From NCBI RefSeq assembly GCF_041431415.1, contig NZ_CP107845.1, positions 3,162,001 to 3,226,000 of the forward strand: DNA of 64,000 nucleotides, read 5' to 3'. Under the pieces are notes generated by a model. The model made no database searches. It saw nothing but the letters and a program-made list of their open reading frames with translations, and was not told the DNA's origin. Both the position numbers and the translations under genes were made by a program. Shown one piece after another: positions 8,999 through 17,302 of this stretch. Position 1 is the first letter of the stretch, and the number at the start of each line of letters is the position of its first letter. This DNA comes from Streptomyces sp. NBC_00513. Its GTDB lineage: Bacteria > Actinomycetota > Actinomycetes > Streptomycetales > Streptomycetaceae.

Positions 8999-9051
8999 GC
9001 GTCGTCTTGTCGTACAGCCAAGGCCACCCGGTACGGCGCGTCTCGTCGGGG
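8999..9051 (-). promoter_or_regulatory. Guanidine-III (ykkC-III) riboswitch candidate
   Basis: On the minus strand the leader reads CCCCGACGAGA, then CGCGCCGTACCGGGT, then after a longer loop ACGACAAGACGACGC. This follows the guanidine-III architecture that I recall from the Thermobifida fusca aptamer: ACGAG, GCGCCGTACC and GACAAGACG are all conserved. P1 forms from CCCG with CGGG. P2 forms from GCGCCGT with ACGACGC, with one C-A mismatch where the reference has a pair. The connecting loop is about 10 nt longer than the reference. It ends 33 nt before the sugE ATG and about 20 nt before its Shine-Dalgarno sequence, consistent with translational control. Confidence 0.82.
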
Positions 9052-9141
9052 TTCCTTCCCACCGTAGCAAAGGACGACGAAAAGGGCCGGTGACCTCGGC
9101 CACCAGCCCCTCTCCCCGCTCCTACAGGTCTCGCGGCGCTC

Positions 9142-9486
9142 CTACAGGTACAGCCCGGTGGAGTCCTCGGACCCCTCCAGCCGCTCCGCGGCCACCGCGT
9201 GCAGGTCCCGCTCGCGCATCAGCACGTACGTCGCCCCGCGCACCTCGACCTCGGCCCGGTCCTCGGGGTCGTACAGCACCCGGTCGCCGGGCTCCACGCC
9301 CCGGACGTTCTGTCCGACCGCGACCACCTCGGCCCAGGCGAGCCGCTTGCCCACCGCGGCCGTCGCCGGGATCAGGATGCCGCCGCCCGAGCGCCGCTCG
9401 CCCTCGGGAGAGTCGGATCGTACGAGCACGCGGTCGTGCAGCATGCGGATGGGCAGCTTGTCGTGGGTGGTGGTGTCGTCGCTCAC
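9142..9486 (-). CDS. GroES-like co-chaperonin paralogue
   Basis: A 114-residue protein with the Cpn10 fold signatures: P-I-R-M-L-H-D-R-V-L-V near residue 12, a mobile-loop-like stretch (E-R-R-S-G-G-G-I-L-I-P) and G-D-R-V-L-Y near residue 68. It is longer than typical GroES because of an N-terminal polar tail and a C-terminal extension (E-G-S-E-D-S-T-G-L-Y-L). No groEL lies next to it; the canonical groES-groEL operon is expected elsewhere. It may be an accessory co-chaperonin or a GroES-fold protein with another partner. Confidence 0.85.
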   Translation of the reverse strand: MSDDTTTHDKLPIRMLHDRVLVRSDSPEGERRSGGGILIPATAAVGKRLAWAEVVAVGQNVRGVEPGDRVLYDPEDRAEVEVRGATYVLMRERDLHAVAAERLEGSEDSTGLYL

Positions 9487-9532
9487 GCCCCGAACCTACC
9501 CGCCCGCGCGCCCGGTGTACGCCGGCGGGCCA

Positions 9533-9871
9533 TCAGCGCTTGCGGCGCACGGCCAGCACCACCAGACCGGCGACACCGACCGCGAACAGCGCGAGCGGCA
9601 CGATCCGTTCGAGGCGCGGCGCTCCGTCGTCGTGCCGCAGGCCGTCCTTCACGTCCGTCACCAGACGGTTCGCGGCGACCACGGCACGCCCGGCGGTGTG
9701 GTCGACGACGCCGACCACCTTGGCCTTGGCGTCCCCGACGATCGTCTTCGGGTGCACGCGCACACCGATCTCGTCGAGCGTCTCGGCCAGCTGCTCCCGG
9801 CGACGGACGATGTCCGCCTCGATCTGTGCGGGGGTCCTGGCATCCTGTGCGGGGGTCCTGGCTTCCGGCAC
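9533..9871 (-). CDS. DUF3618 domain membrane-anchored protein
   Basis: A 112-residue protein. Residues about 13-40 carry the DUF3618 signature (R-T-P-A-Q-I-E-A-D-I-V-R-R-R-E-Q-L-A-E-T-L-D-E with R-V-H-P-K), and the C-terminus is a single transmembrane helix (about 87-107) ending R-R-K-R. The GTG start follows GGAGG by seven bases. Near the N-terminus the peptide A-R-T-P-A-Q is duplicated, reflecting a short DNA duplication around 9826-9865. DUF3618 proteins are often found with phage-holin-like membrane proteins; their function is unknown. Confidence 0.85.
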   Translation of the reverse strand: MPEARTPAQDARTPAQIEADIVRRREQLAETLDEIGVRVHPKTIVGDAKAKVVGVVDHTAGRAVVAANRLVTDVKDGLRHDDGAPRLERIVPLALFAVGVAGLVVLAVRRKR

Positions 9872-9982
9872 CGCGCTGCCTCCGTCGTCGTGGTCGGTCG
9901 TGAAGGGGGCGTAAGCCCACCCTGAACAGTCTGTCAGCTTAGTCTCGGACCGTACCGATCCCCTCCCGAGGAGACTCCTGAC

Positions 9983-10450
9983 ATGAGCGAGCGACTTGAG
10001 CCGGGCGACACCGCCCCCGCCTTCACCCTGCCCGACGCGGACGGCAACGAGGTCTCGCTTGCCTCCCACAAGGGCCGCAAGGTCATCGTGTACTTCTATC
10101 CGGCGGCCCTGACCCCGGGCTGCACCAAGCAGGCGTGCGACTTCACGGACAATCTGGCCGTACTCGCCCAGGCGGGTTACGACGTCATCGGCGTCTCCCC
10201 CGACAAGCCGGAGAAGCTGGCGAAGTTCCGCGAGCAGGAGAACCTGAAGGTGACCCTGGTCGGCGACCCCTCGAAGGAGGTCCTGGCGGCGTACGGGGCC
10301 TTCGGCGAGAAGAAGCTGTACGGCAAGACGGTCACCGGGGTCATCCGCTCGACGGTGGTCGTGGACGAGGACGGCAAGGTCGAGCGGGCCTTCTACAACG
10401 TCAAGGCCACCGGCCACGTGGCCAAGATCATCAAGGATCTGGGCATCTGA
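9983..10450 (+). CDS. bcp: Thioredoxin-dependent peroxiredoxin, Bcp type
   Basis: A 155-residue cytoplasmic peroxidase that reduces hydrogen peroxide and organic hydroperoxides. The peroxidatic Cys is Cys47 in T-P-G-C-T-K, with Cys52 five residues later as in atypical two-Cys Bcp/PrxQ enzymes. The family motif F-Y-P-x-A-x-T-P-G-C is present although the usual Lys after F-Y-P is Ala. Y-G-V-like and F-x-V-D elements occur as Y-G-K-T and V-V-V-D-E-D-G-K-V. The ATG follows GAGGAGAC. It is divergent from the DUF3618 gene across 111 bp. Confidence 0.95.
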   Translation: MSERLEPGDTAPAFTLPDADGNEVSLASHKGRKVIVYFYPAALTPGCTKQACDFTDNLAVLAQAGYDVIGVSPDKPEKLAKFREQENLKVTLVGDPSKEVLAAYGAFGEKKLYGKTVTGVIRSTVVVDEDGKVERAFYNVKATGHVAKIIKDLGI

Positions 10451-10590
10451 TCCGACGCGGGGGGACGCGGCCGTCGCGCCCCAACTGCCGTGCGGCCACC
10501 CACACATGGTGTCGGTGGGACCGTCGCCGCGGGATCGGCCGGTCCTGTCGGCCGGGGCCGTCGGCTGCCCGCTATCATGGCAGGCGGCCG

Positions 10591-10674
10591 GCGGCGGTGG
10601 CGCAACGGCGACGCAGCAGACTTAGGATCTGTGGCCCGTGAAACGGCTTGAGGGTTCGAATCCCTTCCGCCGCA
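10591..10674 (+). tRNA. tRNA-Leu (anticodon UAG)
   Basis: Acceptor stem GCGGCGG pairs fully with CCGCCGC at 10667-10673, discriminator A at 10674. The anticodon arm is CAGA-CTTAGGA-TCTG, giving anticodon TAG, which reads CUA/CUG leucine codons. The T arm GAGGG-TTCGAAT-CCCTT is present, and the long variable arm (around GGCCCGTGAAACGGCT) is class II as expected for Leu. Total 84 nt; CCA is not encoded (ACCC follows). Confidence 0.96.
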
Positions 10675-10681
10675 CCCGTGA

Positions 10682-10714
10682 GGGCCTGTGAATCGAAACG
10701 CGATTCACAGGCCC
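10682..10714. terminator. Hairpin terminator after tRNA-Leu, shared with rdgB
   Basis: A perfect 14-bp stem (10682-10695 with 10701-10714) around a 5-nt loop, followed by TTCGTG. It lies between convergent tRNA-Leu and rdgB and can serve both. Confidence 0.85.
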
Positions 10715-10720
10715 TTCGTG

Positions 10721-11332
10721 CTACCCGAGCAGTTCGCGGATCACCGGGACCAGGGCCCGGAAGGCCTGGCCCCGGTGGGAGATGGCGTTCTTCTCCGCCG
10801 CGGAGAGTTCCGCGCAGGTGCGGGTGTCGCCCGAGGGCTGGAGGATCGGGTCGTAGCCGAAGCCGCCGGCGCCGGCCGGGGTGTGGCGCAGGGTGCCCAG
10901 GAGCCGGCCCTCGACGACGCGTTCGGTTCCGTCCGGGAGGGCGAGGGCGGCGGCGCAGGCGAAGTGGGCGCCGCGGTGCTCGTCGGCGATGTCCCCGATC
11001 TGGGCCAGGAGCAGGTCCAGGTTGGCCTTGTCGTCGCCGTGGGCGCCGGCCCACCGGGCGGAGAAGATGCCGGGGGCGCCGTTCAGGACGTCCACGCAGA
11101 GGCCGGAGTCGTCGGCCACGGCCGGCAGGCCGGTGGCCCGGGCGAGGGCGTGCGCCTTGAGCAGGGCGTTCTCGGCGAAGGTGACGCCGGTTTCCTTGAC
11201 GTCGGGGATCTCCGGGTACGCGTCCGCGCCGACCAGCTCGTGCGGCAGGCCGGCGTCGGACAGGATGGCGTGGAGTTCGGAGATCTTGCCCGCGTTGCGG
11301 GTGGCGAGGATCAGGCGCGGCGAGGTCGTCAT
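10721..11332 (-). CDS. rdgB: Non-canonical purine NTP pyrophosphatase (XTP/dITP diphosphatase)
   Basis: A 203-residue HAM1/RdgB-family enzyme that hydrolyses dITP, ITP and XTP to monophosphates and pyrophosphate, sanitising the nucleotide pool. Motifs: L-A-T-R-N-A-G-K near residue 8 (substrate binding), F-A-E-N-A-L-L-K-A, V-A-D-D-S-G-L-C-V-D with the catalytic Asp, and a C-terminal S-H-R-G-Q-A-F. Length is standard. It lies downstream of rph and a lipoprotein gene on the same strand; rph-rdgB linkage is common in actinobacteria. Confidence 0.96.
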   Translation of the reverse strand: MTTSPRLILATRNAGKISELHAILSDAGLPHELVGADAYPEIPDVKETGVTFAENALLKAHALARATGLPAVADDSGLCVDVLNGAPGIFSARWAGAHGDDKANLDLLLAQIGDIADEHRGAHFACAAALALPDGTERVVEGRLLGTLRHTPAGAGGFGYDPILQPSGDTRTCAELSAAEKNAISHRGQAFRALVPVIRELLG

Positions 11333-11374
11333 GCGCCGATTATCCCGCGCCGCCCGGCGGCGCCCGGCGACGGG

Positions 11375-11773
11375 TCAGCCGGGGGTGCAGACCTTGGAGA
11401 TCTCCGAGGCGGCGTCGGCGACCGGCTGGATGTCGGGGTTGACGTTGCCGCCCTCGATGGAGGTGCGGACGTTCTTCACGGCGGTGGTCATCGAGTCGAT
11501 GGCCTTGCCCAGGTCGGCGTTGTCGGTCTGGTCGCCGATCTTCTTCAGGTTGGTGTCGATGGCGTTGAGGGCGTTCTGCGCGTCCTGCGGGCTGTTGCCG
11601 GCCTGCGAGACCGCCTGCTGGAGGTCGTTGGCGCTGTCCGCGATGGCCACGGCGGTGTTGGCACAGTCCATCGCGGTGGAGATGGCGTCGCAGGAGGTGA
11701 GCGCCGGCACGGCGAGGGCGGCCGCGAGGGCGACGGCGGCTATGCGGTGCTTCGGCTTGGGCGAGAGCTTCAT
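11375..11773 (-). CDS. Putative lipoprotein, unknown function
   Basis: A 132-residue protein with a type II signal peptide: basic start M-K-L-S-P-K-P-K-H-R, hydrophobic Ala/Val core, and lipobox L-T-S-C with the lipidated Cys near residue 28. The mature part is alpha-helical and rich in Ala, Asn, Asp and Gln with two Cys (D-C near the N-terminus and V-C-T-P-G at the end) that could pair. It resembles small secreted lipoproteins of Streptomyces without known function. Placed between rph and rdgB on the same strand, with ~146 bp upstream that may hold its own promoter. Confidence 0.8.
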   Translation of the reverse strand: MKLSPKPKHRIAAVALAAALAVPALTSCDAISTAMDCANTAVAIADSANDLQQAVSQAGNSPQDAQNALNAIDTNLKKIGDQTDNADLGKAIDSMTTAVKNVRTSIEGGNVNPDIQPVADAASEISKVCTPG

Positions 11774-11919
11774 GCGGGTCCCCCCGGGAGTCGTGGATGC
11801 CCGGGTCCGCGGTGCGCGGATACCCGGATGCGCGGATACGTGGACGGGCGCACGGTGGTGACACCGTGCGCCCGTACCGCGTATCCGCGTAGACGCCGGG
11901 CGACGCCCGGCGGTTGCCG

Positions 11920-12654
<735 letters not shown>

Positions 12655-12688
12655 GGTGGCGAGCCTAGTCGGTGCGGGGGTACGAGAA

Positions 12689-12719
12689 GACCCCGTCCGG
12701 ATGGGTCCGGTACGGGGTC
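12689..12719 (-). terminator. Hairpin downstream of nagF
   Basis: GACCCCGT (12689-12696) pairs with ACGGGGTC (12712-12719), with an additional CCGG/CCGG pairing inside. It lies between the nagF stop and the rph start, so it most likely ends the nagF transcript. Confidence 0.65.
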
Positions 12720-12769
12720 CTGCCCTACGGGCGCGGGGTGCGCGCGGGTTCCGAGCGGGTGGGCTCAGC

Positions 12770-13003
12770 TCACATCATGTCTTCGATGTCGCCGGCGATC
12801 GGGTCGGCGTCGGTGCCGATGACGACCTGGATCGCGGTGCCCATCTTGACGACGCCGTGGGCGCCGGCGGCCTTCAGCGCGACCTCGTCGACCAGGCCCG
12901 GGTCCTTGACCTCGGTGCGCAGGCGGGTGATGCAGCCCTCGACCTCTTCGATGTTGTCGATACCGCCGAGCCCGGCGACGATCTTCTCAGCCTTGGTGGC
13001 CAT
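12770..13003 (-). CDS. nagF: PTS EIIB component, N-acetylglucosamine type
   Basis: A 77-residue stand-alone EIIB domain. The phosphorylated Cys lies in E-G-C-I-T-R-L near residue 24, the invariant signature of glucose-superfamily EIIB domains. In Streptomyces GlcNAc uptake, NagF passes phosphate from EIIA to sugar carried by the EIIC proteins, delivering GlcNAc-6-phosphate. The start is the ATG preceded by GGGAGA; the longer frame upstream is not coding-like. It is divergent from nagE1 and shares the intergenic region that contains a dre-like box. Confidence 0.93.
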   Translation of the reverse strand: MATKAEKIVAGLGGIDNIEEVEGCITRLRTEVKDPGLVDEVALKAAGAHGVVKMGTAIQVVIGTDADPIAGDIEDMM

Positions 13004-13192
13004 CTGTTTCTCCCTGAGTGTTACGAAGAACGAGTCTCGGCGGCCGGATGCCTGACTGCCCACCCGGGAGCTCCGCTTCGTCACGGTAACTCACGGTTGG
13101 CCCATCTACACGAGCGCGTGCCCGGCATCTGCCGAATGATGACGATCAGCATCAACCTGCCCTCCGGGCGGGTGAAATGCCATCGCATCACA

Positions 13193-13208
13193 AGTGGTCT
13201 ACACCAGT
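13193..13208. promoter_or_regulatory. dre-like DasR operator upstream of nagE1
   Basis: AGTGGTCTACACCAGT closely matches the DasR-responsive element consensus (ACTGGTCTAGACCACT, from published knowledge). It lies 50 bp before the nagE1 ATG and 190 bp before nagF. DasR is the GntR-family GlcNAc regulator released by glucosamine-6-phosphate. Confidence 0.88.
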
Positions 13209-13258
13209 GTGCCGCACGTGGCGCGACTGCCAAAACGGGCCGGCCAGGGAGGACGCCG

Positions 13259-14560
13259 ATGAGCACGAGCAGCGCTGCGGCAGCACCGCCACGACAGTGG
13301 TGGAACGGCCTGTTCCAGGGGCTGCAGAAGATGGGGCGGAGCCTCCAGCTGCCCATCGCCGTACTGCCCGCCGCGGGCATCCTCAACCGTCTCGGCCAAC
13401 CCGACGTCTTCGGCGCGGAGGGGCTCGGCTGGAACGACGTGGCCAGGGTCATGGCGAGCGCGGGCGGCTCCCTGCTCAACGCCGACCTGGGCCTGCCCCT
13501 CCTCTTCTGCGTCGGTGTCGCGATCGGCATGGCCAAGAAGGCGGACGGATCGACCGCGCTGGCCGCGGTCGTCGGCTTCCTCGTCTACCGGAGCGTGCTG
13601 CGCGCCTTCCCCCAGCCCTGCCCGGTGGGGACCCGCGACATCGGGGGCGGCTGCCTGGGGGCGGACGGCGCGTTCGCCGAGTACACCTTCCAGAACCCGG
13701 GGGTCTTCGGCGGCATCGTGATGGGCCTGTTGTCGGCCTGGTTCTGGCAGCGCTATCACCGGGTGAAGCTGGTCGACTGGTTGGGCTTCTTCAACGGCCG
13801 GCGCCTGGTCCCGATCATCATGGCGTTCGTCGCGATCGGCTTCGCCGTCATCTGCCTGTGGATCTGGCCGCCGATCGGTGACGCGCTGGAGAGCTTCTCC
13901 GACTGGCTGGTGGGGCTGGGTTCGTGGGGCGCGGGCATCTTCGGCGTCGCGAACCGCGCACTGCTGGTGATCGGCCTGCACCAGTTCCTGAACGTGCCGG
14001 TGTGGTTCCAGTTCGGCAGCTACACCAAGCCGGACGGGCAGGTGGTCCACGGTGACATCGCCATGTTCCTGGCGGGCGACCCGAACGCCGGACAGTTCCT
14101 CTCCGGCTTCTTCCCGATCATGATGTTCGCGCTCCCGGCGGCGGCGCTGGCCATCACGCACTGTGCGAAGCCGGCGCGCCGCAAGGAGGTCGGCGGTCTG
14201 ATGCTGTCGGTGGCCCTGACGTCCTTCGTCACCGGCATCACGGAGCCACTGGAGTACTCGTTCCTGTTCGTGGCGCCCCTGCTGTACGTGATCCACGCGC
14301 TGCTGACGGGCGTCTCGATGGCGGTGACGTGGGCGTTCGGCGTCCACGACGGCTTCAGCTTCTCGGCCGGCCTGATCGACTACGTCATCAACTGGGGACT
14401 GGCGACGAAGCCGTGGCTGATCATCCCGATCGGCCTGGGGTTCGCGGTCGTCTACTACGCGGTGTTCCGTTTCGCGATCACGAGGTTCGACATTCCGACG
14501 CCGGGTCGGGAGACGGACGAGGAGATCGAGGCGATGGAGGCGGACAACACCAAGGCGTAG
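13259..14560 (+). CDS. nagE1: PTS EIIC component, GlcNAc-type permease
   Basis: A 433-residue glucose-superfamily EIIC permease with about ten hydrophobic segments. The substrate-binding motif G-I-T-E-P-L-E near residue 325 and the earlier L-P-I-A-V-L-P-A-A-G-I-L are typical. It lacks fused EIIA and EIIB domains, as in Streptomyces where EIIB (nagF) is separate. It is paralogous along its whole length to the protein encoded at 14949-16223. An insert with two Cys (Q-P-C-P-V-G-T-R-D-I-G-G-G-C) distinguishes it from nagE2. The ATG was chosen because upstream frame is intergenic and includes the operator. Assignment as nagE1 is by order nagF, nagE1, nagE2. Confidence 0.9.
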   Translation: MSTSSAAAAPPRQWWNGLFQGLQKMGRSLQLPIAVLPAAGILNRLGQPDVFGAEGLGWNDVARVMASAGGSLLNADLGLPLLFCVGVAIGMAKKADGSTALAAVVGFLVYRSVLRAFPQPCPVGTRDIGGGCLGADGAFAEYTFQNPGVFGGIVMGLLSAWFWQRYHRVKLVDWLGFFNGRRLVPIIMAFVAIGFAVICLWIWPPIGDALESFSDWLVGLGSWGAGIFGVANRALLVIGLHQFLNVPVWFQFGSYTKPDGQVVHGDIAMFLAGDPNAGQFLSGFFPIMMFALPAAALAITHCAKPARRKEVGGLMLSVALTSFVTGITEPLEYSFLFVAPLLYVIHALLTGVSMAVTWAFGVHDGFSFSAGLIDYVINWGLATKPWLIIPIGLGFAVVYYAVFRFAITRFDIPTPGRETDEEIEAMEADNTKA

Positions 14561-14576
14561 CGGCAGCCGAAGAGCC

Positions 14577-14617
14577 GGCCCGGACGCGGTCGGGGCCCGG
14601 CCCGGACGCGGTCGGGG
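14577..14617. repeat. Direct 20-bp duplication downstream of nagE1
   Basis: The 20-bp segment starting GGCCCGGACGCGG is repeated almost immediately (14577-14596 and 14598-14617). It is intergenic, between the nagE1 stop and its terminator. Confidence 0.75.
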
Positions 14618-14666
14618 CGCAGGCTTCCCCAATCAGCCCATATCATCGTCGTTCGGGCTCAACCGT

Positions 14667-14708
14667 GCGGCAGAAGCCCCCGGATCACGATCCGGGGGCT
14701 TCTGCCGC
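14667..14708 (+). terminator. Perfect hairpin terminator after nagE1
   Basis: A perfect 19-bp stem (14667-14685 with 14690-14708) around a 4-nt loop, between nagE1 and nagE2. It separates the two transporter genes into independent transcription units, consistent with nagE2 having its own operators. Confidence 0.9.
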
Positions 14709-14820
14709 GCCCCCGGCGACGACCTTGATCGTCACCCCGACCGTGCGCGGCGCCCGATGAGGAACGTGACCCAGACCACAGGAAAACGAAGGTTCCTTAT
14801 CTAACCCTCACCGTGCTACA

Positions 14821-14853
14821 ACTGGTCTACACCACGCATTGGTGTAGACCACG
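14821..14853. promoter_or_regulatory. Tandem dre-like DasR operators upstream of nagE2
   Basis: Two adjacent boxes, ACTGGTCTACACCACG (14821-14836) and ATTGGTGTAGACCACG (14838-14853), each matching the published DasR consensus with few changes. Their centres are 17 bp apart, and they lie 96-128 bp before the nagE2 ATG. The tandem arrangement suggests stronger or cooperative repression than at nagE1. Confidence 0.9.
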
Positions 14854-14948
14854 CTCGCTTCCCCCCGGCGGCGTGTCCCCCTTTTTCGAGACGTCGCCGT
14901 CCCCCTTGGTCCACCCCCCTGGCGGCGCCTTGCTCCCCGGAGGAAGTT

Positions 14949-16223
14949 ATGAGTACGGCTACTGACGCCGCGGCGCCCCCCGCCAAGAAGCGGAGCGCCG
15001 GCCTGATCCAGGGTCTCCAGAAGGTCGGCCGCAGCCTCCAGCTGCCCATCGCCGTCCTGCCGGCCGCGGGCATCCTGCTGCGCCTCGGCCAGCCCGACGT
15101 CTTCGGCAAGGACGGCCTCGGCTGGGGCAAGGTCGCCACGGTGTTCGCCACCGCCGGTGACGCCGTCTTCTCCAACCTGCCCCTGCTCTTCTGCATCGGT
15201 GTGGCCATCGGCTTCGCCAAGAAGTCGGACGGCTCGACGGCGCTCGCCGCGCTCGTCGGCTTCCTGGTCTACAAGAACGTGCTCACCGCCTTCCCGGTGA
15301 CCGAGGCCATCGTCAACACCACCGAGAACAAGGGTGTGGACGTCGCCGCGACGTACAACAACCCGGGTGTGCTCGGCGGCATCATCATGGGTCTGCTCGC
15401 CGCGATCCTGTGGCAGCGCTTCCACCGCACCAAGCTGGTGGACTGGCTCGGCTTCTTCAACGGCCGTCGCCTCGTCCCGATCATCATGGCCTTCGTCGGC
15501 GTCCTCGCGGGCGTGTTCTTCGGCCTGGTCTGGGAGCCGATCGGCGAGGTCATCTCCAACTTCGGCGAGTGGATGACCGGCCTGGGCGCCGGCGGTGCGG
15601 GTCTCTTCGGCCTGATCAACCGCGGACTGATCCCGATCGGCATGCACCAGTTCGTGAACACGGTCGCCTGGTTCCAGATCGGCGACTTCACCAATGCCGC
15701 CGGCGAGGTCGTGCACGGCGACCTGAACCGCTTCTTCGCCGGTGACCCGGAGGCCGGTCTGTTCATGACGGGCTTCTTCCCGATCATGATGTTCGGTCTC
15801 CCCGCCGCGGCCCTCGCCATCGCGCACACCGCCCGTCCGGAACGCCGCAAGGCCGTCACCGGCATGATGGTCTCGCTCGCCCTCACCTCGTTCGTCACGG
15901 GTGTCACCGAGCCCATCGAGTTCTCGTTCATGTTCATCGCACCGTTGCTGTACGCGATCCACGCCGTGCTGACCGCCATCTCGATGGCCATCACCTGGGC
16001 GCTCGGGGTCCACGCGGGCTTCACCTTCTCCGCCGGCCTGATCGACCTCGGGCTCGGCTGGAACAAGGCGAGCAGCCCATGGATGATCATCCCGATCGGC
16101 CTCGTCTTCGCGGCGATCTACTACGTGGTGTTCCGCTTCGCGATCACCAGGTTCAACCTTCCGACGCCGGGCCGCGAGTCCGACGAGGAGATCGCGGAGA
16201 TGGAGAAGGCCGAGGCCAAGTAG
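14949..16223 (+). CDS. nagE2: PTS EIIC component, main GlcNAc permease
   Basis: A 424-residue EIIC permease, about 65% similar by eye to the nagE1 product over the whole length. The signature G-V-T-E-P-I-E and L-P-I-A-V-L-P-A-A-G-I-L are intact. There are about ten transmembrane segments and a charged cytoplasmic tail (E-S-D-E-E-I-A-E-M-E). In S. coelicolor NagE2 is the GlcNAc permease required for uptake and for GlcNAc-dependent developmental signalling (established). The ATG follows GGAGGAAG. Two dre boxes upstream indicate DasR control, and a strong hairpin follows. Confidence 0.93.
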   Translation: MSTATDAAAPPAKKRSAGLIQGLQKVGRSLQLPIAVLPAAGILLRLGQPDVFGKDGLGWGKVATVFATAGDAVFSNLPLLFCIGVAIGFAKKSDGSTALAALVGFLVYKNVLTAFPVTEAIVNTTENKGVDVAATYNNPGVLGGIIMGLLAAILWQRFHRTKLVDWLGFFNGRRLVPIIMAFVGVLAGVFFGLVWEPIGEVISNFGEWMTGLGAGGAGLFGLINRGLIPIGMHQFVNTVAWFQIGDFTNAAGEVVHGDLNRFFAGDPEAGLFMTGFFPIMMFGLPAAALAIAHTARPERRKAVTGMMVSLALTSFVTGVTEPIEFSFMFIAPLLYAIHAVLTAISMAITWALGVHAGFTFSAGLIDLGLGWNKASSPWMIIPIGLVFAAIYYVVFRFAITRFNLPTPGRESDEEIAEMEKAEAK

Positions 16224-16251
16224 GCTCCGCGCCACCCCGCACGCACGAAAG

Positions 16252-16283
16252 GCCCCCGCGCTCCCGGAAGGGAGGGCGGGGGC
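16252..16283 (+). terminator. Hairpin terminator after nagE2
   Basis: GCCCCCGC pairs with GCGGGGGC and an inner CTCCC pairs with GGGAG around GGAA. It lies between convergent nagE2 and the metallo-beta-lactamase-fold gene. Confidence 0.85.
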
Positions 16284-16345
16284 TTCGTCGTACTCCACGG
16301 CGCGGGGCTTCGTCGTACGGGAAAGCGGGGGGGGGTGCCGGTGCG

Positions 16346-17098
16346 TCAGACCTCGTAGACGGCGCCCGGGTGCGCGAGATCGACCCGGCCGTCGTAGACC
16401 GCGCGGGCGTCGGCGAGGTTCTGCTCGGCGTCCGTCCACGGCGGTACGTGGGTCAGGACGAGCCGGCCGACCTTGCCGCCGCGCGCGTACTCGCCGGCCT
16501 CGCGGCCGTTGAGGTGGAGGTCCGGGATGTCCTCCTTGCCGTGCGTGAAGGAGGCCTCGCACAGGAACAGGTCGGCGCCCTCGGCCAACAGGCCCAGCTC
16601 GGCGCAGGTGCCGGTGTCCCCGGAGTAGGTGAGGGAGCGGCCCTCGTGCTCGACGCGGATGGCGTACGAGTCGACGGGGTGGCGGACCTTCTCGGTGCGG
16701 ACCTGGAACGGGCCGATCTCGAAGCTGCCGGACTTCAGGGTGCGGAAGTCGAAGACCTCGCTCATCGAGTTCGCGTCGGGCACGTCCTCGTACGCCGTGG
16801 TGAGCCGCTGTTCGGTGCCCTCGGGTCCGTAGACGGGGATCGTCCCGCAGCGGCCGCCCTCGTGCCGGTAGTAGCGGGCGACGAAGTACGCGCACATGTC
16901 GATGCAGTGGTCGGCGTGCAGGTGGCTCAGGAAGATCGCGTCGAGGTCGTAGAGACCGACGTGGCGCTGGAGCGCGCCGAGGGAGCCGTTGCCCATGTCG
17001 AGGAGCAGCCGGAAGCCGTCGGCCTCGACGAGGTAGCTCGAACAGGCCGATTCCGCGGACGGGAACGACCCCGAGCAGCCGACGACGGTGAGCTTCAT
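16346..17098 (-). CDS. Metallo-beta-lactamase-fold hydrolase (RNase Z / cyclic-nucleotide-phosphodiesterase-like)
   Basis: A 250-residue metallohydrolase. The di-zinc motif H-L-H-A-D-H spans residues 59-64; further ligands are in G-D-T-G-T-C near residue 150 and L-T-H-V-P-P-W-T near residue 220. The N-terminus M-K-L-T-V-V-G-C-S-G-S-F-P is characteristic of the MBL-fold group common in Streptomyces, related to tRNase Z but lacking its exosite. The start is the ATG with GGAGG about ten bases upstream. Substrate unknown; it may act on a nucleotide, an RNA or a lactone. Confidence 0.88.
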   Translation of the reverse strand: MKLTVVGCSGSFPSAESACSSYLVEADGFRLLLDMGNGSLGALQRHVGLYDLDAIFLSHLHADHCIDMCAYFVARYYRHEGGRCGTIPVYGPEGTEQRLTTAYEDVPDANSMSEVFDFRTLKSGSFEIGPFQVRTEKVRHPVDSYAIRVEHEGRSLTYSGDTGTCAELGLLAEGADLFLCEASFTHGKEDIPDLHLNGREAGEYARGGKVGRLVLTHVPPWTDAEQNLADARAVYDGRVDLAHPGAVYEV

Positions 17099-17302
17099 GG
17101 AGCGTGAACCTCCGTGGACGGTCCGTGGACGGAATGCGGGCCGTGCGTGGGTCGAGCGTAAGGCGCGAAACGTCCGGTCGCTCCTCCGCGGCGGGCCGTT
17201 GTGGGGCGAATCACCTGTGCTGTCACCCGGGGGAGCGACGGCGGGTACGGACGTTGCCACCGCTGCCGTGCCGGGGGGCCATCGCGAGACTACGGTCGGA
17301 AC

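Noticed and set aside
8999..9051. Guanidine-I (ykkC) riboswitch
   Set aside because: The hallmark guanidine-I block (ACGG-AGGGAC-AAAAGCCCGGGAGA-like) is absent, while guanidine-III blocks match.
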